Shown here: positions 1-8,676 of the stretch, piece by piece | Layout of the letters: each line of letters begins with the position of its first letter | Position numbering within the stretch: the stretch's first letter is position 1 | Source: Planctomycetia bacterium | GTDB lineage: Bacteria > Planctomycetota > GCA-002687715 | Assembly: GCA_005790545.1 (NCBI GenBank) | Contig: SXUL01000115.1 | Coordinates: 1 to 64,000 of the forward strand | DNA: 64,000 nt | Direction: 5' to 3' | The notes under the pieces: generated by a model | Seen by the model: the letters and a program-made list of their open reading frames with translations, nothing else | Database searches by the model: none | Told to the model about the DNA's origin: nothing | Translations under genes and position numbers: made by a program

Positions 1-203
1 CCGAGAATGAGTGGCCCATACGCGAGAACGAGATCCACGTATTCATGGCCATCCACATCGTGCAGCAACGCACCTTCGCCGCGCGTCATGAATGCGGGCA
101 CACCGCCCACACCTTTGTGTGCGCGCACAGGCGAATTCACTCCGCCGGGAATCGACTTTTCTGCCCGGCGCATGAGCGCCTCGGATCGCGGGATTTCGTG
201 CAT
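1..203 (-). CDS. hemL: Glutamate-1-semialdehyde 2,1-aminomutase, N-terminal part (cut by window edge)
   Basis: This is a PLP-dependent enzyme that converts glutamate-1-semialdehyde to 5-aminolevulinate, the second step of the C5 route to heme. Only the first 67 codons are present; the rest lies left of the window. The visible protein begins [20 protein letters not shown] and continues with [18 protein letters not shown] and a GPLIL segment, which is the typical HemL N-terminus. The ATG is 8 bp downstream of the hemB stop, so this is the last visible gene of the heme operon. Catalytic residues are not visible. Confidence 0.9.
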   Translation of the reverse strand, partial: MHEIPRSEALMRRAEKSIPGGVNSPVRAHKGVGGVPAFMTRGEGALLHDVDGHEYVDLVLAYGPLIL

Positions 204-211
204 GGAATGCC

Positions 212-1216
212 TCAGGCGTCGAATCGGCCTTCGCGGATTTCGCGGCTCGCGCTCTCGGCCGCATACGTGATGATCATGTCGGCGCCAGCGCGACGAATGG
301 CAATGAGCGACTCGCGCATCACGCGTGGTGCATCGATCCAGCCGCACGCACCGGCGGCGGCGATCATGCTGTATTCACCAGAGACCTGATAGGCCGCGAG
401 CGGCACGTCATGGCGCTCCCGCACGGCACGGATGATGTCGAGACACGGCAGCGCCGGTTTCACCATCACCATGTCCGCGCCCTCTTCGAGATCGAGCGCC
501 ACTTCGCGCAACGCTTCGCGCCCATTGGCCGGGTCCATCTGGTAGGCGCGGCGGTCGCCAAAGGTCGGCGCTGAATCCGCGGCATCGCGGAACGGCCCGT
601 AGAACGCGCTCGCATACTTGGCGGCGTAGGAAAGAATGGGCAGCATTTCGTGGCCACCACCATCCAGCGCGCGGCGAATGGCGGCCACCATGCCGTCCAT
701 CATGCCGCTGGGCGCGATGACATCCGCGCCGGCCGCAGCGAGAACCTCTGCCTGCTGCCCGAGAAGCGCCAGCGTTGCGTCATTGTCCACGTGCCCTGCC
801 GCATCCAGCGGTCCGCAGTGGCCGTGGCTCGTGTATTCGCAGAAGCAGAGATCTGCGATGCGCACCACTTCCGGCGCAGCCTTCTTGATGGCGGCAAGCG
901 CTTGCGGCACCACGCCTGCAGGGTCGAGAGCGCTCCGGCCCTCATGGTCCTTCCCATCAGGAAGCCCGAAGAGCATCACCGAACGGATGCCGAGTTCTGC
1001 GGCACGCTGCACATGCTCTGCCAGCATGTCCGGCGATTCGCGGAACACGCCCGGCATGGAACTGACCTCTCTGCACACGCCACGCCCGGTCACGGCGAAA
1101 AGTGGCAACACCAGTTCCGCAGGGTGCAGTCGATGCTCGCGCACAAGCGCCCTCATGCCTGCACTGCTGCGGAGACGGCGAAGCCGGTGGGCCGGTTCGG
1201 GCGTGCGTTCATTCAT
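212..1216 (-). CDS. hemB: Porphobilinogen synthase (delta-aminolevulinate dehydratase)
   Basis: Condenses two 5-aminolevulinates to porphobilinogen in the cytoplasm. The 334-residue length is normal. The zinc-type metal site [14 protein letters not shown] supplies Cys124, Cys126 and Cys134. The two Schiff-base lysines lie in [12 protein letters not shown] (Lys200) and MVKPALP (Lys253). Two in-frame ATGs exist, at 1222 and 1216. I prefer 1216 because a GGGAG sits about 6 nt upstream of it, whereas it abuts the first ATG. The gene overlaps the end of hemD, implying translational coupling within the heme operon. Confidence 0.95.
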   Translation of the reverse strand: MNERTPEPAHRLRRLRSSAGMRALVREHRLHPAELVLPLFAVTGRGVCREVSSMPGVFRESPDMLAEHVQRAAELGIRSVMLFGLPDGKDHEGRSALDPAGVVPQALAAIKKAAPEVVRIADLCFCEYTSHGHCGPLDAAGHVDNDATLALLGQQAEVLAAAGADVIAPSGMMDGMVAAIRRALDGGGHEMLPILSYAAKYASAFYGPFRDAADSAPTFGDRRAYQMDPANGREALREVALDLEEGADMVMVKPALPCLDIIRAVRERHDVPLAAYQVSGEYSMIAAAGACGWIDAPRVMRESLIAIRRAGADMIITYAAESASREIREGRFDA

Positions 1217-1955
1217 GGTCATCTCCCAAGGCGCTCATGATCGCATTTTCGAGCGCGTCATCCGTTGCAGCATCGGCCACCGCGTTGCGGCGGAAGCCGT
1301 GGGCACTGAGGGCTTCCAGGGTGCTCTTGCCCGTGGCAATGCAGGTGCCCGCCGCCGTCGTCTCAAGCCCCGCACCGAAGAGACCTTCCGCGAGAGCTTT
1401 CACGGCCGACGGGCTCGCGAGCACGGTGACGCTCACGTCGTTCAGCGCAGCACGGAGTTTCCACGCATCCGGCACCAGCTTGGTCGTGCGGTAGACGACC
1501 ACTTCATGCAAGATCGCTCCGTGCGCGGTGAGCAAGTCGCGGACGTGCGGGAGAGCCTCTGCGCTGCGGAGCCACAAACAGTGTGCGCCATCCAGTACCT
1601 GTTTCACGGCCATCGCGATGGAAAGGCTCTCTGCGCCGCGGCCATCCCCGGTGAGGTCTGGCTCCCAACCCGCCGCGCGCGCCGCAGCCGCCGTGCCTGG
1701 CCCGACGACGGCCAGGCGAGCCGTGCCGCGCAGGTGATTCAGCGACCCGAGCTCAACCGCTGCAGCCTTTGACGTGAGGATGATCCAGTCGCAGTGGTGC
1801 GCATCCTGCGGCATGGTCCAGGAAACGCGGCAGCGTTTGATGAGCGGCAGGATTTCCGCAGCCACTCCACGTGCAGCAAGCCGCGCCACGATCCCGGCGG
1901 CGTCTTCACCGCTGCGCGTGAGAAGCACGCGGCCCGCGCGCGTCATCGTCGTCAC
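1209..1955 (-). CDS. hemD: Uroporphyrinogen-III synthase
   Basis: Closes the linear tetrapyrrole hydroxymethylbilane into uroporphyrinogen III with inversion of ring D. The 248-residue protein has the weakly conserved two-lobed HemD layout: an N-terminal [18 protein letters not shown] segment, a central [15 protein letters not shown] hinge, a VYRTTKLVP linker, and a [21 protein letters not shown]-terminal lobe. A GTG at 1955 gives a 4-bp overlap with hemC; an ATG at 1946 preceded by GGGGTG is the alternative. Its position between hemC and hemB, as in the Bacillus hemAXCDBL operon, supports the call for this divergent family. Confidence 0.88.
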   Translation of the reverse strand: MTTMTRAGRVLLTRSGEDAAGIVARLAARGVAAEILPLIKRCRVSWTMPQDAHHCDWIILTSKAAAVELGSLNHLRGTARLAVVGPGTAAAARAAGWEPDLTGDGRGAESLSIAMAVKQVLDGAHCLWLRSAEALPHVRDLLTAHGAILHEVVVYRTTKLVPDAWKLRAALNDVSVTVLASPSAVKALAEGLFGAGLETTAAGTCIATGKSTLEALSAHGFRRNAVADAATDDALENAIMSALGDDHE

Positions 1956-2884
1956 CCCGCGCTTTCACTGAGCAACGCCACGGCGCCGCGCGACTCCAGA
2001 TCCATCGCCACGCGCACGCCGATGTCCTCTGCCTCGGTGATCTCTCCCTTGCCCATGGCTTCAATGGACTTTCTGCCGTCGGCGGAAAGCACAACGGCGC
2101 GAAGATAGAGCATGCCCTTGTGTGTGCGCGAGAGAGCACCGATGGGCGCATGACAGCCGCCACCGAGTCTGCGCAGGAGACTCCGCTCCGCCAAAGCCTG
2201 GGCGTGGGTGCTTGGATGGTCCGCCGCAAGGAGCAATGCCAGCGTCGCTTCATCCGACTCGCGGCAAGTGATGCCGACAATGCCCTGGCAGGGCGCCGGC
2301 ATGATCGCCTCCATGGCGAAGGTCTGCGTGATGCGTGTCGCAAATCCGAGGCGCTCCAGACCGGCACGCGCCAGTACCAGCGCATCGATCTGGCCCTCCT
2401 CCAGTTTCCGCAGCCGGGTGTCGATGTTGCCGCGCACTTCCGCGAAGCGGAAATCGGGGCGGATGCGCAGCAGTTGCGCTTTCCGGCGTGGCGACCCCGT
2501 GCCCAGCAAAGCCTCCCGCGGCAGGTCGAGCAGCTGCAAGCCCTCGCGCGAGACAAGCGCATCTTCTGCTGCGCCGCGTTCGAGCGTCATGCCGAGGCGA
2601 ATGCCATTCGGCAATGTCGTGGTCTGATCTTTCAGACTGTGCACCGCGATGTCGGCGCGCTGCGTCAGCAGTTCGTTGTCCACTTCGCGCGTGAAGACAC
2701 CTCGCCCCTCGTGAAGCGCCAGCGGCGTGCCACCGGCCTGCGAGCGGTCGCCTTCCGTGCGAATCTCGCGCACAAGCACGCGCAAACCGCGATGCACGGC
2801 TGCGAGGCGCTGAGCGACGGCGCGTGCCTGCCAGACGGCAAGCGCGCTTCCGCGTGTGGCAATGGTGCAGGTCTCGCGCGTCAT
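1952..2884 (-). CDS. hemC: Hydroxymethylbilane synthase (porphobilinogen deaminase)
   Basis: Polymerises four porphobilinogens into hydroxymethylbilane. The 310 residues match the family. TIATRGSALAVWQA opens the first domain, VHSLKDQ contains the catalytic aspartate (Asp86), and GGGCHAPIG contains Cys244, which holds the dipyrromethane cofactor. SPRRKAQLL and RGNIDTRLRKL are the usual cofactor-contact segments. Its ATG shares one base with the hemA stop and its end overlaps hemD by 4 bp, so it is coupled on both sides. Confidence 0.96.
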   Translation of the reverse strand: MTRETCTIATRGSALAVWQARAVAQRLAAVHRGLRVLVREIRTEGDRSQAGGTPLALHEGRGVFTREVDNELLTQRADIAVHSLKDQTTTLPNGIRLGMTLERGAAEDALVSREGLQLLDLPREALLGTGSPRRKAQLLRIRPDFRFAEVRGNIDTRLRKLEEGQIDALVLARAGLERLGFATRITQTFAMEAIMPAPCQGIVGITCRESDEATLALLLAADHPSTHAQALAERSLLRRLGGGCHAPIGALSRTHKGMLYLRAVVLSADGRKSIEAMGKGEITEAEDIGVRVAMDLESRGAVALLSESAG

Positions 2885-4104
2885 CAGCTCTCCCCGATGT
2901 GGCTCTTGTAACGCGCGAGGAGGTCCTCGCCCGGTCCTTCTTCGCGCACGCCTCCCCGCAGAGCTTGCAGCGCTTCATCCAGCAGGCGCTGCGTCAGCAT
3001 TTCGGAGAAGCGCGCGGAATCACCGCGACCAGCCTCCGTGCTCAAGGTCTCCGCGCGGACTTCCTCGAACCGCCGCACCAGCGCAACCACGCGCGGCTTC
3101 AGCACGGCAAGCGCCTGACGCTGCTCGAACTTTCCGACCTCGGCAACAAGAATGAGTGCTGCGTCCTCGGCCGCCTTGCGACGCCCGCGGCGATGGCCGC
3201 GCACGATCGTTTCGAGGTCGTCCATGTCCGCGAGGAAGAGATCGCGCTGCTCGCGCAGCGCCGGATCAACACCGCGGGGCACAGAGATGTCGAGCAGCAC
3301 CAGCGGGTGCTGCCGCCGCGGGAAGTGCTCGAAGTGCGCAGCTCGCAGCACGGGCTCCGGTGCTTCCACCGCCACGACGACCACATCGGCGCGCGCGAGC
3401 AGCCCGGGCAGTTCTTCCAACGTGTGCGCGGTTCCGCACATCTCGCTGGCGAGTTCCTCAGCGGAGCTGCGCGTGCGGTTGACGCAGAGGATCTTCCGTG
3501 CCCCCGCCTCTTCAAGGCAACGTGCCGCAAGGCGACCTGTGGCGCCACAACCGATGACCATGGCCTGCCGCCCGGAAAGTTCGCCGGTCACCTTGAGCGC
3601 CAGCTGGATCGCGGCCCGGGCAACCGAAAGCGTTCCCTCGCCGATGGCGGTCTCCGCGCGCACACGTCGTCCGGCCTTGTCCGCGCCCTCGAGGGCTGCG
3701 GCGAGGGCTTCGCCGAGTGTGCCCGCAGTGCGTGCAGACGCAGCGGCCTCGCGGAGCTGCGCGAGAATCTGCGTCTCGCCGAGCACCTGCGACTCCAACC
3801 CCGCCGACACGCGATAGAGGTGGAAGAGCGCCTCCATCCCCGTGTACTCGTGAACACCTTCGATGCCATCGAACATTTTCTCGCGCAGAAGTACAGGCGC
3901 CCCTGCCGGTGCACCTGCCAGAAGAATCTCGGTGCGATTGCAGGTGGAGATCACGCAACATTCGCGCGCGCCTGTGTGCGCGCGCAGTTCGTGACAGCGC
4001 GCCGACAGCGCCGTTGCCGCCACGGCGCAGCGCTCACGCTGCGCGAGCGCGGTGCCCGCGTGCGACACACCGACAAGCATGATCTCGCTGGCGCCAGCCA
4101 TCAT
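2884..4104 (-). CDS. hemA: Glutamyl-tRNA reductase
   Basis: Reduces glutamyl-tRNA(Glu) with NADPH to glutamate-1-semialdehyde, the committed step of the C5 pathway and usually the regulated one. The 406-residue protein has the catalytic Cys55 in VISTCNRTEI, the signature LGETQILAQL, a Rossmann segment MVIGCGATGRLAA, and LLDISVPRGVDP. The start is the first of two consecutive ATGs, overlapping the hemX stop by 4 bp. The open frame extends far upstream but only this point begins the HemA family sequence. It lies directly after hemX, as in Bacillus but with the two genes swapped. Confidence 0.96.
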   Translation of the reverse strand: MMAGASEIMLVGVSHAGTALAQRERCAVAATALSARCHELRAHTGARECCVISTCNRTEILLAGAPAGAPVLLREKMFDGIEGVHEYTGMEALFHLYRVSAGLESQVLGETQILAQLREAAASARTAGTLGEALAAALEGADKAGRRVRAETAIGEGTLSVARAAIQLALKVTGELSGRQAMVIGCGATGRLAARCLEEAGARKILCVNRTRSSAEELASEMCGTAHTLEELPGLLARADVVVVAVEAPEPVLRAAHFEHFPRRQHPLVLLDISVPRGVDPALREQRDLFLADMDDLETIVRGHRRGRRKAAEDAALILVAEVGKFEQRQALAVLKPRVVALVRRFEEVRAETLSTEAGRGDSARFSEMLTQRLLDEALQALRGGVREEGPGEDLLARYKSHIGES

Positions 4105-4919
4105 TCCGCTCCGTGCGGAATGCCGCCGGGAAGCACCGCGAAGAGCAGCGCGAGCAACGCAAGGGCTGCCGCCAAGGCGCTGCTCCATGCCGCGCGACGC
4201 TCGGACATGAAGCGCAAGCGTCCGGCGAATGCGAGCAGGCCGAAGAGCACCCACACGACAACCATCGTGAGCACTTCGGGATTCAGGTAACTGAACTGGC
4301 GACCTGCATCGTGCGCCCACCAGATGCCGGTGTTGAGTCCGATGCCCGTGGCGATGAAACCGAAGAGCGCGGCTCTCCTGTTCATGCGCGTCAAGCCCGG
4401 CAAGTCCGGAACCATGCGGAATACCAGCCCGAATCGTCCGTGACGCAGCGAACGCCAGAGCAGCAGCCAGAGCAACCCGTACGCGCCCGAGAGCAGCAGG
4501 GCCGCCACACCGAAGACGAGCCCGATGGCATGCGGCGCGAAGAATGGACTGCTCTGGCGCGCAACTTCCGGCAGCACGGCAGGCCAGACCATGGCTGAGG
4601 CCGTCTGCAGCAGCAAGGCTAGACCTGCTGCCACAGCTCCGCCCGCGGCACTGCGCGTGGTCAACTCGGTGATCGCGTAGAGCAGCAGCAACGCGCCTGC
4701 AACACCGCTCAAGATCCAGGCGGGATGGGCGAGCGGAAACACGCCGCCGAGATTCCACGTGCAGGCGAGCAGCGCGCCATGCAACGCCAGCAACAGCACA
4801 AGAAAGAACCGGCGCGCGCCTTCGCCCCGAGCAGTCGTGGCGGAAAACCCGTACAGCACCATCAGCACCGTTGCGAGCACGGGCAGGAGGGCTGCGAGCG
4901 CTTGTGCAGCAGCTTTCAT
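4101..4919 (-). CDS. hemX: HemX-like / CcsA-family cytochrome c assembly membrane protein
   Basis: An integral membrane protein of 272 residues with about eight hydrophobic segments, resembling the cytochrome c assembly (CcsA/ResC) family. TGIWWAHDAGRQFSYLNPE matches the family's tryptophan-rich WW/WG motif region. In Bacillus the homologous HemX sits in the hem operon and lowers HemA amounts; that function here is inferred from position next to hemA, not from the sequence. The ATG at 4919 overlaps the hemY stop by 4 bp, which favours it over upstream starts in the same long frame. A heme-export role in cytochrome c maturation is possible too. Confidence 0.8.
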   Translation of the reverse strand: MKAAAQALAALLPVLATVLMVLYGFSATTARGEGARRFFLVLLLALHGALLACTWNLGGVFPLAHPAWILSGVAGALLLLYAITELTTRSAAGGAVAAGLALLLQTASAMVWPAVLPEVARQSSPFFAPHAIGLVFGVAALLLSGAYGLLWLLLWRSLRHGRFGLVFRMVPDLPGLTRMNRRAALFGFIATGIGLNTGIWWAHDAGRQFSYLNPEVLTMVVVWVLFGLLAFAGRLRFMSERRAAWSSALAAALALLALLFAVLPGGIPHGAE

Positions 4920-6292
4920 GCCGGGCACCCGATAGCGTCCGCGGTCGCGCGCCCCGCGCGAATGCAACGCTCGATGGCCGGCCCCGCAGTCCAGTTGCCC
5001 GCGAGGTGGATGCCCGGCACTTCGGCCGCAAGAAGCGCCCGCACCGCTTCGATGCGTCGCGCGTGGCCAACCGTCAGTTGCGGCAGCACCGAGGGCCAAC
5101 GCACGAGCCGGAATTGGAGCGGCTGCGGCGTCTGCTTCTGGTGCAAGGCCAGCGCGAGTTCACCAAGGAGAAGATGGCGGAGCTGACCTTCATCCATGTC
5201 GATGGCGGCTGGATCAAGCACCCCGCCCAGAAAGGCGGTCATGGCAACAAGGCCTTCCGGCGCCGTGTCTGGAAAGATGTGTGACGTGCTCATCCATCCC
5301 AGCGTGCGCATGCGCATGCAGCGCGGCACGAGGAATCCGAAGCCCACGGGCAAGCCCGGAATGGCCTCCTTCGGGAACACCGCGTGAGCCACCACGAGGG
5401 ATGCGTACTCGACCTCGAAGAGCAGGTCCGCGGCATCGGCGACAAGAGGCGCGAGCAGCATCCCCGCGCGTTCCGCCGGCAACGAGAGCACCACCTGATC
5501 CGCACGCAGTTCTTCGACGTTCCCCGCGGCGTCACGCACATGCACGCCGTAACCACCTTCCGGGCGACGCACGAGGCTCTCCGCTGAGAGGCCGGTGCGG
5601 ACAGCCGTTCCCAGTTTCGCGCGCAGTGTTTCAGGAAGTGTCTGCAGTCCGCCCGTGAGGCTCACCATCGCGGGTTCGCGCCGGCCTTCCTTCATCCGGC
5701 TCTCTGCGGCGCGCAGGCGCAGCGCATTGAGCAGGCTGCCGTACTGCTGTTCCATGCGCACGATTTCGGGGAACGCGCTGAGCATGCCGATGCGGTTGGG
5801 ATTGCCCGCGAACGTGCCGGTCACCACCACGTCCACGAGGGTCATGGTGAGTCCACGTCCGATGCGACGCCCGAAGAACTCCGCCACCGTTTCTTCGTGG
5901 CCGGCAGGCCGCGGTTTCACGAAGCGCTCCATCACGGCACGGAACTTCTGCCCCGTGGTCAGGAGATCCGTTGCAAGAAAATCCTTGAAGCTGGTGGGCA
6001 GACGCTGCAGGCGCCCGCGGAAATAGAGGTGTCGGTCACTCGCTACGGGAGAGGCCGGAACAATGGCCTCTGCGATGCCGAGCTCCTTGCAAAGCTGCCG
6101 GAAATCCGGCGCTTTCCCCTGCACCGAGTTCGGCCCGTTCTCGAAGCGGCACGGCCCGAGGCGACTGGTGCCGATGCATCCGCCCACGCGCTCGCGCGCT
6201 TCGACGACCGTGACCTCATGCCCACGCGACGCCGCCGTGAAGGCCGTGGTGAGTCCGCTGATGCCGCCACCGATGACGAGGACTCGACTCAT
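4916..6292 (-). CDS. hemY: Protoporphyrinogen oxidase, oxygen-dependent FAD type
   Basis: Oxidises protoporphyrinogen IX to protoporphyrin IX using FAD and oxygen. The 458-residue protein starts with the dinucleotide-binding motif VLVIGGGISGLTTAFTAASR, followed by VVEARERVGGCIGT and FENGPNSVQG, the PPOX signature. It ends with a second FAD motif, GIHLAGNWTAG. Some relatives instead act on coproporphyrinogen; the neighbouring hemN and the absence of a hemQ gene in the operon favour the protoporphyrin branch. The start overlaps the hemH stop by 4 bp. Confidence 0.92.
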   Translation of the reverse strand: MSRVLVIGGGISGLTTAFTAASRGHEVTVVEARERVGGCIGTSRLGPCRFENGPNSVQGKAPDFRQLCKELGIAEAIVPASPVASDRHLYFRGRLQRLPTSFKDFLATDLLTTGQKFRAVMERFVKPRPAGHEETVAEFFGRRIGRGLTMTLVDVVVTGTFAGNPNRIGMLSAFPEIVRMEQQYGSLLNALRLRAAESRMKEGRREPAMVSLTGGLQTLPETLRAKLGTAVRTGLSAESLVRRPEGGYGVHVRDAAGNVEELRADQVVLSLPAERAGMLLAPLVADAADLLFEVEYASLVVAHAVFPKEAIPGLPVGFGFLVPRCMRMRTLGWMSTSHIFPDTAPEGLVAMTAFLGGVLDPAAIDMDEGQLRHLLLGELALALHQKQTPQPLQFRLVRWPSVLPQLTVGHARRIEAVRALLAAEVPGIHLAGNWTAGPAIERCIRAGRATADAIGCPA

Positions 6293-7287
6293 GCTGCGCG
6301 CTCCCGCTCTGCCAGTCGCTCACGCACCAGACCCGCCAGCGCGCTGAGGAACACAGGCTCCGTATTGAGCGCACTCACGCGGCGCACCTCCGTGATGCCC
6401 ACGGCGTGCGCGCGCTCGACGGCATCCACATCGAGTTCGAAAAGCGTCTCGATGTGATCCGAGACGAACGCCAACGGCACGATGGCGAGTTTGCGCACGC
6501 CCTCGCGCCCGAGCTCGCGGATGCGGTCCACCGTGGCCGGACCAAGCCAGCGCGCCGGCCCGACGCGGCTTTGGAACGTGAGTTCGACGCGCCAACTTTG
6601 CGGCAACTCGGCGCGCATGAGCGCGAAGCTCTCACGCACCTCTCTCTCGTACGGGTCGCCCTGCTGCACATAGGACTCGGGCAAGCCATGCGCGGAAAAG
6701 AGCACATGCTGGTCTTCATCCGCCCAGTCCTCGAGCTCGCGCCGGACCAGCATGGTTGTGGCATGGACATAGCCGGAAAGCGTTCCGAAGCGGTCGATAG
6801 TCACGCGCGGGGTCCCGGCCAGTTGCCCCTGCGCTGCAAGGGCCTGCTCGAAATCCGCCAGGCTCGAACCGGTGGTGGCCTCCGAGAACTGCGGATAGAG
6901 CGAGAGGACCACGATCACTTGCGGCCGGTGCTTCGCGAGTGCACGCACAACCTCATCCGCGTGCGGCGCCGTGTAGCGCATGAGCGCGAAGGACTCGGCG
7001 GGCTGGCCCCCTGCGGCAAGCAGCCCGGCGACGCCGCGAAGCTGTGCCTCCGTGGTCGCAAGCAGTGGCGATGAACCTCCGATGTGCGCGTAGGCCGCGC
7101 GCACCTTGCCTCCACGGAGCGCTGCGACCAACCATGCGAGTGCGCCCTGCAGTGGACGCAGAGCAGCGGGCAATCTCACGAGGCGTTGATCCGCGAAGAG
7201 CGCGCGCAGAAACGGGCGCACACCGGCGAGTTGCGCCGGGCCGCCCATGTTGAGTCCCACGATGGCCACTGGCGCTCTGAGTCCCAT
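6289..7287 (-). CDS. hemH: Ferrochelatase
   Basis: Inserts Fe2+ into protoporphyrin IX, making protoheme. The 332-residue protein opens with VAIVGLNMGGP, carries the catalytic histidine in LFSAHGLPESY (His200), and has the second active-site segment PLAFVSDHIETLFELD. TFQSRVGPARWLGP is the expected middle block. In family members the first motif is usually NLGGP; here it reads NMGGP. The gene starts 3 bp after the hemN stop and overlaps hemY by 4 bp. Confidence 0.95.
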   Translation of the reverse strand: MGLRAPVAIVGLNMGGPAQLAGVRPFLRALFADQRLVRLPAALRPLQGALAWLVAALRGGKVRAAYAHIGGSSPLLATTEAQLRGVAGLLAAGGQPAESFALMRYTAPHADEVVRALAKHRPQVIVVLSLYPQFSEATTGSSLADFEQALAAQGQLAGTPRVTIDRFGTLSGYVHATTMLVRRELEDWADEDQHVLFSAHGLPESYVQQGDPYEREVRESFALMRAELPQSWRVELTFQSRVGPARWLGPATVDRIRELGREGVRKLAIVPLAFVSDHIETLFELDVDAVERAHAVGITEVRRVSALNTEPVFLSALAGLVRERLAERERAA

Positions 7288-7290
7288 GCT

Positions 7291-8676
7291 TCAGAGCGTC
7301 CTGCTGAAGGCGCGCTGCGGCGCCTCAGCCCGGCGGCGCCAACAAGCATCAAAGACCACCGCCACGTTGCGGAGGAAGGCCTGTCCGAGTTGCGTGACGC
7401 GGAGCCCGCGCGCATCCAGCTCGATGAGCCCGTCCTGCGCGAGAGCCGGAAGCTCGGCAAGCTCCGTCGCGAATTTCGCTGTGAAACTTTCGCCGAGCTG
7501 CCGGGACCATTGCTCGAAATCGAGAGCGCCGCGGCACATGAGTTCCATGATGATTGCGCGCCGAAGCTTGTCGTCTTCGGAGAGTCTGTGCCCGCGCAGA
7601 ATGCCGTTGCCGCTCTCCTCCACGCGCCGTTGCCAGGTGAAGAGCTCCCCTTCGTTCTGAAAGTAGGAGCCATCCATCTCGCCGATGGCGGACACACCGA
7701 GCGGCAGAAGCTCGGCGCCAGCGCGCGTGCTGTAGCCCATGAAATTGCGTTGCAGCGTGCCCGCCGCGCGCGCGAGCGACATCTCGTCATCCGGGCGTGC
7801 GAAGTGATCGAGGCCGATATAGACGTACCCGGCGCTGGTGAAAGCCGCCACCGCATCCGCAAAGATGGCGAACTTCTCTTCCATTCCCGGGACGGAAGAC
7901 TGATCCACCGCGCGCTGGTGCTTTTTCAGCCACGGCACGTGCGCGTAGTGGAACAGCGCCACCCGGTCGGGAGCGAGGGTGAGCGTCTGCTGCACCGTGC
8001 TGGCAAAGCCCGCGCGCGTCTGGTGCGGCAGGCCGTAGATCAGGTCGATATTGACCGAGCGGAAACCGCGTGCACGGCTTTCCGCAATGATGTCGCGCGT
8101 GAGCTCGAAGCTCTGCTCACGATGCACGGCCTCCTGCACGACCGGATCAAAATCCTGCACGCCGAGCGAGAGTCGGTTGAAGCCGAGGCGGCCGAGGAGC
8201 GCGAGTTGCTCCGGAGTGGTCACGCGCGGATCGACCTCGATGGCGATTTCGGCGCCGGCCTCGTGGCGGAACACACCCGTCACGGCACGAAAGAGTCGCT
8301 CGAGCAATTCAGGCGGCAGCCAGGTCGGAGTTCCTCCACCCCAGTGGTGTTGTGTGAGCGTCCGCGCGCCGAGCCCCGCTTCCGCGGCCGTCCGCAGCTC
8401 GCGCTCGAGGATCCGGATGTATTCCGGGCCACGGCTGGTGTTGCGCGTGATGTGCACATTGCAGCCGCAGTAGAGACACAACGCTTCGCAGAACGGGACA
8501 TGAACATAGAGCGCGAGAGGTGCGCTGTTCCGCCCTGCCGCGGCGCGGAGCGCGTCGCCCCAGTGCGCCGCGCCGACCGCGCCATTCCAGTCCACTGCGG
8601 TGGGGTAGCTCGTGTAACGCGGCGCTGCGATGGCGTAGCGCTCGAGGAGCTCGCGCGGCACCGAGAGTCCGGTCAT
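7291..8676 (-). CDS. hemN: Oxygen-independent coproporphyrinogen III dehydrogenase
   Basis: A radical-SAM enzyme converting coproporphyrinogen III to protoporphyrinogen IX without oxygen. The N-terminal RYTSYPTA block and the four-cysteine cluster PFCEALCLYCGC (Cys63, 67, 70, 72) separate true HemN from the heme chaperone HemW, which lacks the fourth cysteine. HWGGGTPTWL and NIDLIYGLPHQT are further SAM-site motifs. The ATG at 8676 overlaps the hemE stop by 4 bp and is preferred over a non-ATG codon 15 residues upstream. Length 461 aa, normal for the family. Confidence 0.95.
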   Translation of the reverse strand: MTGLSVPRELLERYAIAAPRYTSYPTAVDWNGAVGAAHWGDALRAAAGRNSAPLALYVHVPFCEALCLYCGCNVHITRNTSRGPEYIRILERELRTAAEAGLGARTLTQHHWGGGTPTWLPPELLERLFRAVTGVFRHEAGAEIAIEVDPRVTTPEQLALLGRLGFNRLSLGVQDFDPVVQEAVHREQSFELTRDIIAESRARGFRSVNIDLIYGLPHQTRAGFASTVQQTLTLAPDRVALFHYAHVPWLKKHQRAVDQSSVPGMEEKFAIFADAVAAFTSAGYVYIGLDHFARPDDEMSLARAAGTLQRNFMGYSTRAGAELLPLGVSAIGEMDGSYFQNEGELFTWQRRVEESGNGILRGHRLSEDDKLRRAIIMELMCRGALDFEQWSRQLGESFTAKFATELAELPALAQDGLIELDARGLRVTQLGQAFLRNVAVVFDACWRRRAEAPQRAFSRTL

